The notes under the pieces were generated by a model. It saw only the letters and a list, made by a program, of their open reading frames with translations, had not been told where the DNA came from and did not search any database. Positions 30,463 through 44,695 of a stretch of 64,000 nt of DNA are shown here, in pieces. The position numbers and the translations under genes are program-made. The stretch is from Chondrilla cf. caribensis (taxonomy: Eukaryota; Porifera; Demospongiae; Chondrillida; Chondrillidae), in contig OZ026563.1 in NCBI GenBank assembly GCA_964020155.1, positions 4,769,940-4,833,939 of the forward strand, in the 5' to 3' direction. How positions within the stretch are numbered: position 1 is the first letter of the stretch; every line of letters begins with the position of its first letter.

Positions 30463-31896
30463 TCACACAGACATAGTTTCAACAAGGTCTTTGAGCTTTT
30501 GTTGAAATTTCTGGAAGGACAACAGGAAATTAAGGTATAACAGTCCTAGGTGACCTACAGTAACCAATCTCCATCAGTGATAACCACACAGAGGTAGTGG
30601 GGTTGCAGTCCTCCACTCACTTGATCTTGATGGTATTGATCCTGAAGATCAGCTATCATCTCACAAACTTTGAGAGAGACCATTTCTTCCAGTACGTCCC
30701 CTTGAAAGAGAAAGTAGGCGTGTCACTGTCAGTCTATTGCAGGAATTGCATGTAGTACACACTCTTGGACTCAAATAGCAGTTTTCAAGACATGTTGATC
30801 AGGGTATACATGTAGGTTCACATAACTTGTACAAAACACACACACACACACACACACATACTGTAATAACTCATTTGCTTCACCAGCGAAAGTACATGCT
30901 CCAGGACATCTGTGTCTTGTCTATGCTGTCTGCAAGCAATTGAAGGCAATCCTTAGTAAACGGGTACAACACATATAAGGTCCACACACAACCACAGGTT
31001 CACCACATGAACACCACAAATATTACAGCATCGCAATACCTCAGCGATTCCACCACCAGTGGAATTCCTTCCAAGCCCTTCTGAGTGTGCACAACCTGGA
31101 ATGCAGTGGTCTCTGTAGAGAATGAATCATTCAGATCACACTGTACAGACTACACGGTACTAGTCCGTGTGCAGGATAGGTCACACTGTACAGATCCAAA
31201 TGTAGTACATAGGGGAAATACGCATAACGTACCCACCAGGTAGCCCATAATGTACCCACCAGGTAGCCCATAACGTACCCACCAGGTAGCCCATAACGTA
31301 CCCACCAGGTAGCCCATACCGTACTCACCAGGTAGTTCATAATGTACCCACCAGGTAGTTCATAATATTCGATTGTAAAACAATTTCCAGAGATGATATA
31401 TACTTACACCACAAATGAAGCCACAGCAAGGACCTGTGGGAACACACACCAGTAGATAGTGAGGAATCCTACAGCTATAGAGGGAAATCGCTACTCGCTA
31501 TCATTGATGTCTGCGTCACACCAGCATGAATGTTGATGTAGACAAGCACACACAAAGTGAGGGTGCTTTACATTGTTTCAGTAAACAGGAAAACCACACA
31601 TAGCGGCAGCTGTCTTGTGTAAACATGTCAGGTGGGAAGAGGACACACTACAACATCTGTGTAAGCCGTCAATACAGCTGTAACCAGAACGGTCAATCAG
31701 ATACTGTGTTACACTGGTTCACGATGCAATCATCCCGGATGGTGTTGAACTGGAGACAAATGATACAGCCTCAGGCTATGCTCACAGAAGTGGACAACAC
31801 ACCAGTATGTTCTCAGCTCCAATGAGTTAACACACATGCCAAGTATGAGCAATATCAGTGTATTCAGTGGTGTTGAACAGTAGTACTGTGTACATA

Positions 31897-31945
<49 letters not shown>

Positions 31946-32107
31946 ACATATACACACACAAACACACCACACCCACACACCACATACACCCACACACACA
32001 CACACACCACACACACACACACACCACATATACACACACACAAACACACACCACACACACACACCACATACACACACACACACACACACACCACACCCAC
32101 ACACCCA

Positions 32108-32138
<31 letters not shown>

Positions 32139-32215
32139 TCACACACACACACATCACACCACATATACACACACAAACACACACCACACACACACACCAC
32201 ATACACACACACACA

Positions 32216-32291
<76 letters not shown>

Positions 32292-32610
32292 ACACACACA
32301 CACACATCACACATACACACACAAATCAAAAAGATGAATTCATGAAGCCTTTCAAGTTTGAACCCATACAAGGCCCATACTGGATGAAGCTCAATGATGA
32401 AGGAATGCATTTCTCTGTGTCTGGAAATGTGTTAGTCGGAGATTCACATTCATCAGCACCTAATCCTCAATTTATCCCAAAGCAACCACAGAAGAGAAGA
32501 AATTAACACAAACTCAACTCCACCACGAAGCCCACAAGTGCATTAAATACTAAATAGACGCAATCCTTATTGAGGTTGTCAATGCCACTCAAGGCCAACA
32601 ATACAGATAT

Positions 32611-32664
<54 letters not shown>

Positions 32665-33657
32665 GGTTGGCTTAATGAGCTTATAACTGTGTATGTATCA
32701 TAGCAATACGCCCCCATTGCTATGTAAGCCCCCTCCCACTCAAGTCCAGGTACGTATACAGTGAAGATCGCGGTGAGAACAGTAACTGTACAAGTGGTGC
32801 GATGTGCCATGCGATACAGGCCAGTGAGATCAATACTGATTATCACCACCAGAGATACTTCCAGAGAACAGCTGTCCAAACATCTGAATTTTAGTTTTAA
32901 TAATCTTCACCAACTAAAATTGAAATTGCTATTGGGGAAGGCTCCAAACCAGAACTAAACCAAATGTTGTTAGAAAGTCAAACTTGGACTAGTAGTGCTC
33001 TGCCAGACACAGCACTCATATTATGTCTGCTTGGAATTATGCAGACAACAATCGCGTGTTATGGCTGTCACAAAGACATTCGTCATATTATTCTGGCAAA
33101 TCGTGAAGGCTAGCATCTGGTACACGATAGCTCAAACTAAAACTGATCAAAAGTTTGATCATTTAACAGTAACTAATACTGAAAGTATTAGAATTTTTTA
33201 ATTATTCAACAACGACTACGTACGTATTAGCAAAACATTTCTTGTGCTAAATAACACAGCACTCCACTCACCACTACAGCCCACCACTCACCACTATAGC
33301 GCTCCACTCACCACTATAGCCCTCCACTCACCACTACAGCCCACCACTCACCACTACAGCCCTCCACTCACCACTACAGCCCACCACTCACCACTACAGC
33401 CCTCCACTCACCACTACAGCCCACCACTCACCACTATAGCCCTCCACTCACCACTACAACCCTCCACTCACCACTACAGCCCTCCACTCACCACTACAGC
33501 CCACCACTCACCACTACAGCCCACCACTCACCACTACAGCCCTCCACTCACCACTACAGCCCACCAGCGATGACAGAAGTGCACACGAGTACTTGACTAC
33601 ACCCGGATCCTGGAGGGATGGAGAAACAGTAACACCCAATGCATCATCAGTCCGTCA

Positions 33658-33722
<65 letters not shown>

Positions 33723-36700
33723 ATAGAGGTAGTGCCTGTAATAGACCAAGCCACCCAACACAATCCAGCACAGACACTCATGCACTGGCACTTTGGTGTG
33801 GCTTTTGTTTGTAATCATTAATCTGCTATTGGCCACACAACATGAGATGGGCCACTTGCCCACGGGCAGGGATTGGATCACAATAGCAGAGCCATATCTC
33901 TGAACCTACAGACTAATTAGTAGAGAATTCAATCAAATTGATCAAAAGATACAATGTAGAGGATTGGCACATTTGTTACCATGGAAACACAAGACTCATC
34001 TCCTTTCATTTAGACAATTAGTCCTAAATTAGGACCCCCATGATAGAACTAGGTGTTAGGACCATGATGGGACCACCATGATGGGACACCATGATGGGAC
34101 ACCATGATGGGACCACCATGATGGGACCACTGTACACACAGTACATACATCCATACCTTCATGTGGTCTCTCAATGCATTTACTGCCACATCCACTACTC
34201 CAACATCAACCATGGTGACCACATTAGCATCTGTTGAGGGACAAGCCACAGCTAACACCAGTACATTCCACACAGGGTCTACTGCGGTACATTCCACACA
34301 GAGTATTATATTTCAGAGCACACCTGTGATGACCTACACGATGACCTCAACCAATAAGGTTACAGGATACAATGAGTAGATCCTTAACACCAACCCTCGG
34401 GTGCAAGACAAGAGGACCTTATTAGCCCACACAAACGTCCTTCAAGTGTTATCTCTGTCAATACTTTGAATGGTGCAGCACAATGCAATTGAGCTCGCCT
34501 GTTATCTGCCCAATAATGCACCAGACAAGATGGTTCTGAACTTTTGAAGAATGAGTGAGTGAGTGGTAGCTGGTATGTGGACCAGATGCCTGAGATACAA
34601 GCTATGTGAGTTACCGTGTGAAATAAATACGGACAGCTGTGGGTGTACATGAGCATGTGTGTGTATGTATGTGTGTTGTGTGTATGTATGTGTGCATGTG
34701 TGTGTGTTATGTGTTGTGTGTGTTGTGCTGGTGTGTTGTGTGTGTGTTATGTGTTGTGTGTGTTGTGCGTGTGTGTTGTGTGTGTGAGAGTGAGTGCCTT
34801 ATACGTACTTGTAAAATGATACAATTTAGCAATTACAATATCAATATATAGTTTTACATAAATTAGTTATGCGGTGGACATCAGGTTAGTGATGAACAGA
34901 CACGTACACAAATACACATAATAAGACATAATTACAAGCATGACATACGTACACACACACACACACACACACACCTTCTACTGACAGACTCCACAGCAGG
35001 GACAATCCGGTGTCCATGATATTTCTCTCAAGACAGTGATGACATAGCAATTTATAAATGTGTCTAATCCCATCTTCTTCACCAACCAACCTCTTGATAT
35101 CTTCTACCATACAAAAGGAACAGGTAGACACAAATGGAGAAGATATGCTAATGCAGAGATGGTATGAGATGTGGAATGCTACAACTAGTAATTAGTTGAC
35201 AATGTGTTTGTTGACTGGTGATAAACTCTCACTCACAGGGTCAGTACTAGAACCAGGGGGCTATTAAAATCACTATTGCAGCCACAATGAGAGAATGGTC
35301 TAGCCATACAAGACCAGTGCATTCACTCGGTCTCAATCACACTCACCATACTCTCCCTCACATTCACCACACTCACTAACCCTCACCCACACTCGCCCTC
35401 AGTCACTGATGCTCCACCCACACTCACCGTGGACTGACAAGCTCCACAAGAACATAAAACTGTTCAACACAAGATCTGCACAGTCAGGGAAGGCTCTTAG
35501 AGCTCCAAGGACAGCCTGTACTCCGTGCAACTCAGAAAATATCTTTGAATGTGATTCTGAGACTACCAAATAACCAGCCAGTGACCAACAGATGAACAAT
35601 AATATCCAAACTGTCACACCACACCAACTCCCATCACTCACCACAAACACTCACTACCCATCACTGACCACGCCCACTACCCATGCCCCTAAACACACAA
35701 CACACCACACCCACCACCCATAACGCACCAGACCACTCACCCTCGCTAGCTGCCATCACCAACAAGGAGGTCCCACCCTTCTGTATCTCACAACAGTGTG
35801 TGTGTGCCTACACAGCAAACACGACCACTACAAGCACTCACACAATTGAAGGTCAAGTCAACACACACCAACCTCCATTGCTTTCACTACTGCCAGTAGA
35901 AGAGGTCCGTCTAATTGCACATAAGAAGACAATATATTATCACAACTACAATCTCCACGCATGCCTCTGGTCAGTGACCAGTGGGAAGGCAACGGAGGTA
36001 TTCAATTTACTCCCAAACGTTGTCCATTACCTAACTGTGGCTCCTGATTGGACAGCAGGCGAAGGGCCAGTTCCTGCACATCAGAGGACCCGCTGTACCT
36101 CAGCATGGTGGTCCTCAACTGGTCTCTGTCCCCATCACAAAGACCTAGTGCAAGGGGAGCATAGACTACAGATAACCTGAGTAATAGACACACAAAAATA
36201 ATACATTGAAGGGAGTGGGGGTACCTCCCTGGGGGTAGTAGAGGAGTGGGGGTACCTCCTTGGGGGCAGTAGAGGAGTGGGGGTACGTACCTCCCTGGGG
36301 GCAGTAGAGAGGAGTGGGGGTACCTCCTTGGGGGCAGTAGAGGAGTGGGGGTACCTCCTTGGGGGCAATAGAGGAGTGGGGGTACCTACTTGGGGGCAGG
36401 AGAGGAGTGGGGGTACCTCCTTGGGGGCAGTAGAGGAGTGGGGGTACCTCCCTGGGGGCAGTAGAGGAGTGGGGGTACCTCCTTGGGGGCAGTAGAGGAG
36501 TGGGGGTACCTCCCTGGGGGCAGTAGAGGAGTGGGGGTACCTCCCTGGGGGCAGTAGAGAGGAGTGGGGGTACCTCCCTGGGGGCAGTAGAGAGGAGTTG
36601 GGTACCTCCCTGGGGTGAGCAGTCTGGAAGAGAACAGTCCCACACACAGCACCAGTTGGATTTGGTTCATACACGGTAGAACCAGCCTGGAACACAGAGA

Positions 36701-37594
36701 GCTACAGCTCATGAGGACCTCACCATTTGGGGGAGAGAGCTCCACTAGGTAGCCCAATCCTTGGATAACACAGTATTTATTTCGGATGTTCTCCTGGAGG
36801 TAGTCTGGGACCAAGGGATGACAATAGTTGAGACGATAGTCACACAGAACAGTACAGAGTGAACACACACTGTCAGGAAACACTGTGAACATACCAAAGA
36901 CTTCAGCTACTGAACCATTCCTCGGACAGGCAGGAGCTGATGAGGGAGAGAGGCATGATCGACCAGATATTACCATGTGTAAGCCTATCTACCGTATGTA
37001 CACACCCACTCCCCTATGTACATGTTCACTGACCATATGTACACGCCCACTGACCCTATGTACATACCCACTCACAGTACATTAAATGACCCTATGTACA
37101 CGCCCACTACAACCACCCGCCCCCTTCATCCACACGGAATTAATCTCCAGCATGAACACACTCCAATTCAGTCTGGCGATAGCAGACACATTGGTTCAAA
37201 GAGCATGCATCACAATTCTCATGTCATGCACTTTCACATATCGATTTGATTCAATTGTATATTTCCACGTACGAATTTGCTTTGATTGACTGGAACACAA
37301 TACTTGTGAAAATGAAGGTGTCTTTGTAGAACAAACGGGAAAGTATACACACACACTAGCAGAGGGTGAACTAGGAACAAAGAACCTCCCTCTCCCGTTG
37401 ACCTTGTAAATCACAATGGCCCTTGTGGTGTTGATTGTAATATGATATTCAATATTATTAGAATATACACAGTAACATATCCTTTTAATGTAGGTAGGTA
37501 GACACTCGCTGACTGGGATCTATGTACATCTGTACACCATCTTCAAACAATGGGCTAAATAGATCAGTACACACATCTACACCCACACACCACC

Positions 37595-37638
<44 letters not shown>

Positions 37639-40600
37639 TGAAAGCAATGCTGAATCACATATTGAACATATATACACACACACTGATGACTGTGTGCATT
37701 ATGCATCTCAACATATCAAATTTCTGCTGATGGTGAAAGGGAATATCATCATCAACTGCTCAAGTTGTTTGGAGCGCACTCTCCCACTCCTTGCTCTGTT
37801 TACGTTGATTAGCCGCTTGAAAGAAAACCATACAAGTGCATGTGTTTGTGGTGCTGAATGCGTTTCCAGTTCAGCTGATGATGAAATAAATTAGATATTA
37901 ACTAACTTGGGGAGCACGATAAAGTAAGTGATAACACATGTTGGAGTAATTCAATTGAAATATCAATTGATGTTTGTTAAACATGTAACCTCACCACGTA
38001 CGATGGAGAACAGCTTTGATGAGAAACCTCTCGTCTAACAACTTTAGGCTCAAGTGGCCCCATCCCCCATTTGATACTCACAGTAATTAAACAGATTATC
38101 CTTGTCAGCAATTAATGCACACCCACACATCCGTATGCCATATTTGGTCATGGCTACGAGCGGGTGTTCAATTCATATCAGTCCGTGAGGGTAATGGTAG
38201 TGGTATCTTAGCAACTGAACTCCTCATGAAGTATCTCGAAGGACCAAAATGACTACCACTGCACACTTTCTCCCTCACCCAGCACCAAATCACTCCCTCA
38301 CTGGGTACAACCATCATTATCCCTCACCCAGCACCACTGTCACTCTCCCTTACCCGGCACCACAGTCCCACTCCCTCACCCACCCTCACCCGGCACCACT
38401 GTCACACTCTTCCTCACCTGGCACCACTGTCACACTCACCCTCACCTGGCACCACTGTCGCACTCTCCCTCACCCAGCACGACTGTCACACTCTCCCTCA
38501 CCTGGTACCACTGTCACACTCTTCCTCACCCGGCACGACTGTCACACTCTCCCTCACGTGGTACCACTGTCACACTCTCCCTCACCCGACACCACTGTCC
38601 CACTCCCTCACCTGGCACCACTGTCACACTCTTCCTCAGCCGGCAACACTGTCACACTCTCCCTCACCCGGCACCACTGTCACACTCTTCCTCACCCGAC
38701 ACAATCACCACTCACCCTCATTCACACTGCCACATTCCTGCTCTTCTTCCTCATACAACGACGAATTGTTCAAACGAAGACAATCTTGTATGACAGGGAC
38801 CTTCACCAATGCACTATGGGGTGTACAGTAGTATACTGAGTGTGCACGGGTCGTATACTGAGCAATTAAAATATCCTAGTTATTTGAGTAGTATACTGAC
38901 AATATACGGGAAGTACAGAACAAAGAATTGACATTGGGCAAACCTGGCAGTTGGTCTCTGGTGGAAGGACCTCCTCAACATGGACCGGACCACATCACAC
39001 AGCTCAACAGAATACGTCTACAGAAGTGTAGAGTCACCTCCAAACATCATAACAGCACACCTAAGACACACTCAACAGGAGAACCTTCTGAACTTTACAG
39101 AGCAGGTCCTCCAATACGTTGGGGCTGAGTTTGATTTGGAAGAGAATCCCTGAAAGAGCGACTTGCTGTAACAAACAAGTACGTAGTGTGCAGTAAACAC
39201 CCTACAGCTTTCAATATACGTAGGTATGTAGGTACATTACACAACACACACACTCACATCAAGTAATCCACATGTGATCATCTCCAAGGTGACACAACCA
39301 AGTGACCATACATCTGAGCGCTCATCATACCTGCAGCACAGGACACAGGAACACACAACACAGTGAACTGCAGCACAGGACACAGGAACACACTACACAG
39401 GAACACACAACACAGTGAACACACAACACAGGAACACACTACACAGGAACACACAACACAGGAACACACTACACAGGAACACACTACACAGTGAGTTGCA
39501 TTCGTGTTGGGTTAGCCTTCAGCTTACTTTGGTGCCTGGGCTTCGAGGACCTCGGGAGCAATCCAGTTCACTGAACCTGCAGTGGGGTGTGGTCAATGGT
39601 GGAGAGGATGACGGAGGGCGGGGACACTCCAACATCCCAAATATGCATGCACAGGATATTATTGTGAGTAGTGTTTATGACAGCAAAACAGAATCTCACA
39701 TCACAGCACACATCTCTCACAGCTCACTGCAAGTGTACGTGTAAATACTGACCGACTGTGGAGCGTGTGATCACCCGGACGTCCTCCATTATTGTAGATA
39801 CACCAAAGTCCCCTGTGAAGATAAGAATGGTGCCAACCAGACCACATCAGGCAGCTTACCACTAACACATGCCTACCCTACTCCACACAAACAACGCACA
39901 GTCCACACAAACAACAACGCACAATCCACACAAACAATGCACAATCCACACAAACAATGCACAATCCACACAAACAACAACGCACAATCCACACAAACAA
40001 CAATGCACAATCCACACAAACAACAACATGCATTCCACACACAGACAACTCATGTCATGATGTATGTATGTATGTATCAACCTATTAACAAGTCCAAATC
40101 TTCAGTGATGAAGACGTTGCTAGGCTTGAGGTCGCGGTGGATGACTCTGTTGTTGTGGATGAATACGAGAGCTTCAATGAGCTGGCCCACCCACCTCCGT
40201 ACCACCTACACAGATATAGTAAGGACATTATATAGCTTACAGTGCTACATGATTGCCAACGCCCACGTGGTGTGAGTGTATACAGATGTACTCAGTGTCA
40301 CGTTGGAAAGATAAATCAAAGAAATAGAAATGCCAACCACCCACTGAACAACAAGCTGCAAACACACCTTGTGTAACTGCATGTAGATACCAGTGTACCA
40401 GAGGTCAAAGGTGCCTGCTTGGGATATTATGCTGCTAACTTGACTATAGCAGGTGGGTGTGGTGCCGTGGTGGGTGGGTGTGGTGCACTGGTGGGTGGGT
40501 GTGGTGCACTGGTGAGTGGGTGTGGTGAATTGGTGAGTAGGTGTAATATACTAGTGAATGGGTGTGGTGCACTGGTCAGTGGGTGTTGTATACTTGTGGG

Positions 40601-41212
40601 AGGACATGGTATACTGGCGGGTTGGTGTGGTATACTGGCGGGTGGGTGTGGTATACTGGCGGGTGGGTGTGGTATACTGGCGGGTTGGTGTGGTATACTG
40701 GCAGGTGGGTGTGGTATACTGGCGGGTGGGTGTGGTATACTGGCGGGTGGGTGTGGTATACTGGCGGATAGGTGTGGTATACTGGCAGGTGGGTGTGGTA
40801 TACTGGCGGATAGGTGTGGTATACTGGCAGGTGGGTGTGGTGCACTGGTGGTTGGATGGTTGGACATGCACACACACACACACTACATTAAAGATTGGCA
40901 GTACAGCTCCCATACCACACAGAACACAGTGACAGACCTTTTCCTCAATCGGCTCCTTTTTACTCCTCCTCTGCTTCAGTGCCTTGTCCAAGTCCCCATG
41001 CTTATAGTGCTCCATCACGATGCACATCATCATGGATTCCGACTACAGAAGTCAGACAGAGATATGTAAGTAGCCCACCACATGTTGAGAGGGGCAAATG
41101 TGAATTAGTACCGTTTTATCCCAACACAAGAAGAAGTCTTTGTACTTGCAAATGTAGCAATGCTGGAGGTCCTTCAGTACCACAGCCTGTACAGTGGTGA
41201 AGTACATGCCAT

Positions 41213-41265
<53 letters not shown>

Positions 41266-41560
41266 CTCTTTATACGCTTTAGCTGCTTCTCTCTCGTCAT
41301 TACACTCAATCTACAAGACAAGGCAACAAGAAGGGCCCGATGAACATTGCAAGGAGAGTGGAGGCACGGGGGAGCAAGCCATGCCTGTTTCATCACGCAT
41401 TTCTGACTAGTTCTTTTATCTTCGACAAGATACACAGCTCCCTGAGAGCCCATACCCAACCGCTTCAGGATCTACACGTGATGGGAAAGCAAATGGAAAG
41501 ACAGTCGGCGGGGAGCCCGACAATGGTTTAGGAGACGCAGTTCACCTTGTAATTATCCAT
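30463..41560 (-). CDS. STKLD1: STKLD1-like serine/threonine kinase with C-terminal armadillo-like region
   Basis: Many short exons span 11 kb. Exon 1 (41560-41546, MDNYK) joins 41472-41372 (ILKRLGMGSQGAVYLVEDK and the Lys in CVMKQ), then exons near 41310, 41187, 41043 and 40206 (VIHRDLKPSNVFI). Those near 39813, 39577 and 39331 carry GDFGVSTI, NWIAPEVLE and YDERSDVWSLGCVTLEM. The kinase domain closes near 38082-37993 (LKLLDERFLIKAVL). Helical-repeat exons follow near 36880, 36170, 35575, 35110 (DTGLSLLWSLSVE), 34230, 31097, 30930 and 30705. The last exon ends ETMSV at 30463. A kinase plus armadillo-type tail with a 'GLxLLW' motif fits STKLD1; a NEK-like kinase is the alternative. The catalytic Lys, HRD and DFG are present, so activity is expected. 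Several middle exons (39150-38900 and around 36650-36900) are uncertain. Confidence 0.75.
31215..31365. repeat. Minisatellite in an STKLD1-like intron
   Basis: About 7 units of 20-23 bp with core gtacccaccaggtagcccat. Confidence 0.9.
31897..32325. repeat. Complex CA/CCACA array in an STKLD1-like intron
   Basis: About 430 bp of CA repeats with recurring 'accacata' and 'aaacacacc' variants, suggesting amplification of longer CA-containing blocks. Confidence 0.95.
33256..33566. repeat. 20-bp minisatellite in an STKLD1-like intron
   Basis: About 15 units of cctccactcaccactacagc, with the first three bases alternating between cct and cca. Confidence 0.95.
36217..36605. repeat. Minisatellite in an STKLD1-like intron
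   Basis: About 12 units of 31-35 bp with core gggggcagtagaggagtggg, strongly purine-rich on the + strand. Confidence 0.95.
38270..38705. repeat. Pyrimidine-rich minisatellite in an STKLD1-like intron
   Basis: About 15 irregular units of 26-30 bp with core cggcaccactgtcacactc. Confidence 0.85.
39340..39493. repeat. Short-unit repeat in an STKLD1-like intron
   Basis: Irregular units of about 15 bp (aggaacacactacac, with acaacac variants) close to the exon ending near 39519. Confidence 0.8.
39890..40035. repeat. Minisatellite in an STKLD1-like intron
   Basis: About 7 units of 18-21 bp (acaatccacacaaacaa type) just left of the HRD exon. Confidence 0.85.
40440..40850. repeat. 21-bp minisatellite in an STKLD1-like intron
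   Basis: About 19 units with core gtggtatactggcgggtggg. The 21-bp period leaves all three frames open on both strands, producing artefactual ORFs. Confidence 0.95.
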
Positions 41561-42467
41561 GCTTTACTGCTTCTACTGCTGCTCTCAAAAATAGACAAGC
41601 ATTCGATGTTTACTGTAGCGCCGAGCAAAGTGTTACTTCTCACGGGACAGATTAGGTGCGCATTAGCATCTCGACAGAAGCCATTTTACTACCACCCGCC
41701 AATTAGCCGCCAAACGACACTGCTTTGCATAATAACTATTCCGGGGACTTGCAAATCGTACGACCATAGACACTCCACGGTACGACAGACTCGTATTGAC
41801 AGCTGCAGAGATTCATTCCAGTTTCTGACTATGGCGAATACCAATGCATCTCTGAGGAGCTAAAAGGGTGGTTGCGTAACCCAAAGCTGAACCCACAATA
41901 GTAAATCTTTACAAGCTCATGTTATCAGCTGCAGAACTATTGCAGTCCTGTTTGGACATTGCTTACCTCAGCTACAGATGTCATAAGTACCGACCAAGTA
42001 TAGTCTGTAGCTAGTAAACTTGTTTGCTAAACTGGTTAGATGCCAATGTCATCTCCGAGAGTTATGGTGAGATAGTGAGTGTGAGGAGGGTGCACTAATA
42101 ACACCTACGGCTGTGGCCTGCTGGAAGCCATTGTTAGCAGAACGACTAAAACAATGTTATTATAAACTTTGCTTCTATTATAGATAATCTGCTCTATCAA
42201 AGCCCACACGCCCACAGGCATTGACAGGTATTGATAATAGTAAAATAGTTTTGTTGGCAGTGAGTGCTGTAGAGTGTGAGGGTGGAGAGGGGAGCTACAC
42301 TCCTCACTGGATCACATGCATGCAATACAAATAATTACATATATCATGTCACATTGTGCAATTCATTCATATTAAGTTCTAGCAATCTCATATCAGATGA
42401 TAAGGACATAATACATCAAAATAAACACACATGCCAACAACTTAAAAATGATCTTAAATTTGTGTCA
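41561..42467. other. Intergenic gap between PPP1R21 and the STKLD1-like gene
   Basis: A 907-bp gap between two same-strand genes. It holds the 3' flank of PPP1R21 and the promoter of the kinase. An 85-codon + strand frame at 41606-41863 has no recognisable domain and is not called. No notable repeat is present. Confidence 0.6.
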
Positions 42468-42909
42468 TTAATTTCTCTTTTTCTTTTGCTGCAAAAAAGT
42501 CAGTGTGACTGGTGAACCCACACAAGTGACTGGTGAACCCACACAAGTGATGGACCCAGGACGGTGGTCTTACCTTGGTTGTGCGCTGCGCTTGTGGGGC
42601 TTCAGATTTGTTCATCAACTGCTCATTCAGAGAACACAAGTGGTCGGACATCACACTCAGCTGGGTTTCATAGTTAGAGGAGAGGGTCTTGATCTCGTCC
42701 TGGGGATTCCAATAGACATGTTACTTGAGGTGCAGTCAATATCACAAGTGAGTCACTAACTTCCAGCTTTGATATAGTGATAGACGATTCCTCCAAATCC
42801 AGCTCTAACCGAGCCTTGGAGTTCAAGCTGCTCACCAGCTGCTTCTGGAGGGCCTGGCACTACATTGGACAGGGAGAAATAGACACACGCACATACACAC
42901 ACACACACA

Positions 42910-42980
<71 letters not shown>

Positions 42981-44152
42981 CCATACAGCTCTTATACCAC
43001 AGAAAGACCAAACCTCAGCAACCAAGAAAGTGACCTTGCTGTCACTCTGCTGGACCTGTGTGTGATGAGTAACGGATGATCTTCTGGTGCCCCCAGCACT
43101 GCAGTCAGTACACAACTCACCTGTGACGAGAGCTCAGCTACTCTACCTGCAAAGTGTTTCTGCACAAGTTCTCCTTCAGAAACAGCACCATCTTCTCCCT
43201 GCAGGCTGGTGGAGTCTGCTTCTTGGTTCCTCCCGGAGTCAGGGTGACTGACACCTGATTTCTGCTCTCTCTCAAGTTTCATCTTTACCAGCTGGAATTC
43301 AACAAGAAGTGTCTCCTTCTCCTGTGACATAAACACCACACAGCTAGTGAAATATCACACAAGGACATGTAGAGACAGAGAGATGGAATTATCATACCTC
43401 TTCTAAAGTAACAACTCTTTTTTGAGCTTCTTCTAAATTTTTCTCAAGAGCTTCTTTCATCTGGTTGACCTCAGCCAGTGCTTCTGATGAGGTTGCCAAG
43501 GAAATAAGAACCTCCTCCCCACCATTCACGATGGCCTACACCAAAAGGAGAGAAACCAAATATAGAAGGAGGCGTGTTACATGGGTGTGTCACACAAGAA
43601 TGAGTACATCATACATGTGTGTGGGTGTGTTCCACATAAGTGGAAGGGTGTGTCATACATCCAAATGGACATGTCACAAGTAAGTGTGGGTGTGTCATAT
43701 ACAATGTGGGAGGGTCCCACCTGGCTGGTTTTACTGTCTTCCAACAGTTGTGGCTTGGTCTTGACAGCAGTTCTCACCAAGAGTAGGGCAGACCCTTGAG
43801 CACTCATGAAGGCATTCACCTGTAGTGGGACCAGGAATGACATTAGCAAATAACTAACAGAGGCTGTCCCCAGGATGGGTTTACTACAGAGGCAATCATC
43901 CGTATGATGATGTAAACAATAAACAATAAACAATAACAACAGTGAATTATACATAACAACAACATCAAGGGTGTAGCACAAACCACAACAACAACAATAG
44001 CGGGACAAAAAACAAACAATAGTGCCAGCAGTAGTGGGAGCCAAACAAGGATCCAAACCTGGTCCATTGCTCCACAGAGTCCATTGAGTGAAGAGAGAAT
44101 ACACTCATTAGTCGTTTTCAGTTTCTGAGAGAGAACAACCATTTTTGTAGGT

Positions 44153-44191
<39 letters not shown>

Positions 44192-44660
44192 GCAGATATA
44201 GTTGGCATTTGGTATTCCAGTGTCACTTTGGCAGAGAATGCAGCCATTAAACCTACGAATGGAGAACCATTCTCCTGTCTATCAACACCTCTTTCACTTC
44301 AGTTCATGTGTTGCTAATCCACAACTGCACATACTAAACCGAGCACTGTACCTACCTTTGAGACTGCCGTGAAGGACTTGAACCAATTTACATAGTCGAA
44401 TACACAGGGCACCTTCATTGGGGTGTGCCGCATCTAGGATCAACACAGGGACACAGTAGGACCATCCGAGGGTGCACACACACACACACACACGCACACA
44501 CATAAACACACACACACACACACACGCACGCACGCACACACACACAAACACACACATAAACACACACACACACGCACGCACACACACACACAAACACACA
44601 CATAAACATACAAAGACACACACACACACACACACACAAACACACACAAACACACACACA

Positions 44661-44695
<35 letters not shown>

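Noticed and set aside
38928..39150. Unique non-repetitive stretch between kinase exons
   Set aside because: An STKLD1-like exon is expected around here, but no - strand frame gives a convincing family match, so it was not called.
40419..41069. Six overlapping ORFs over the 21-bp array
   Set aside because: Period divisible by three keeps all frames open; the real coding signal here is the kinase exon 41043-40937.
41606..41863. 85-codon + strand ORF in the PPP1R21/STKLD1 gap
   Set aside because: No recognisable domain, no conserved motif, and it overlaps the expected kinase promoter.
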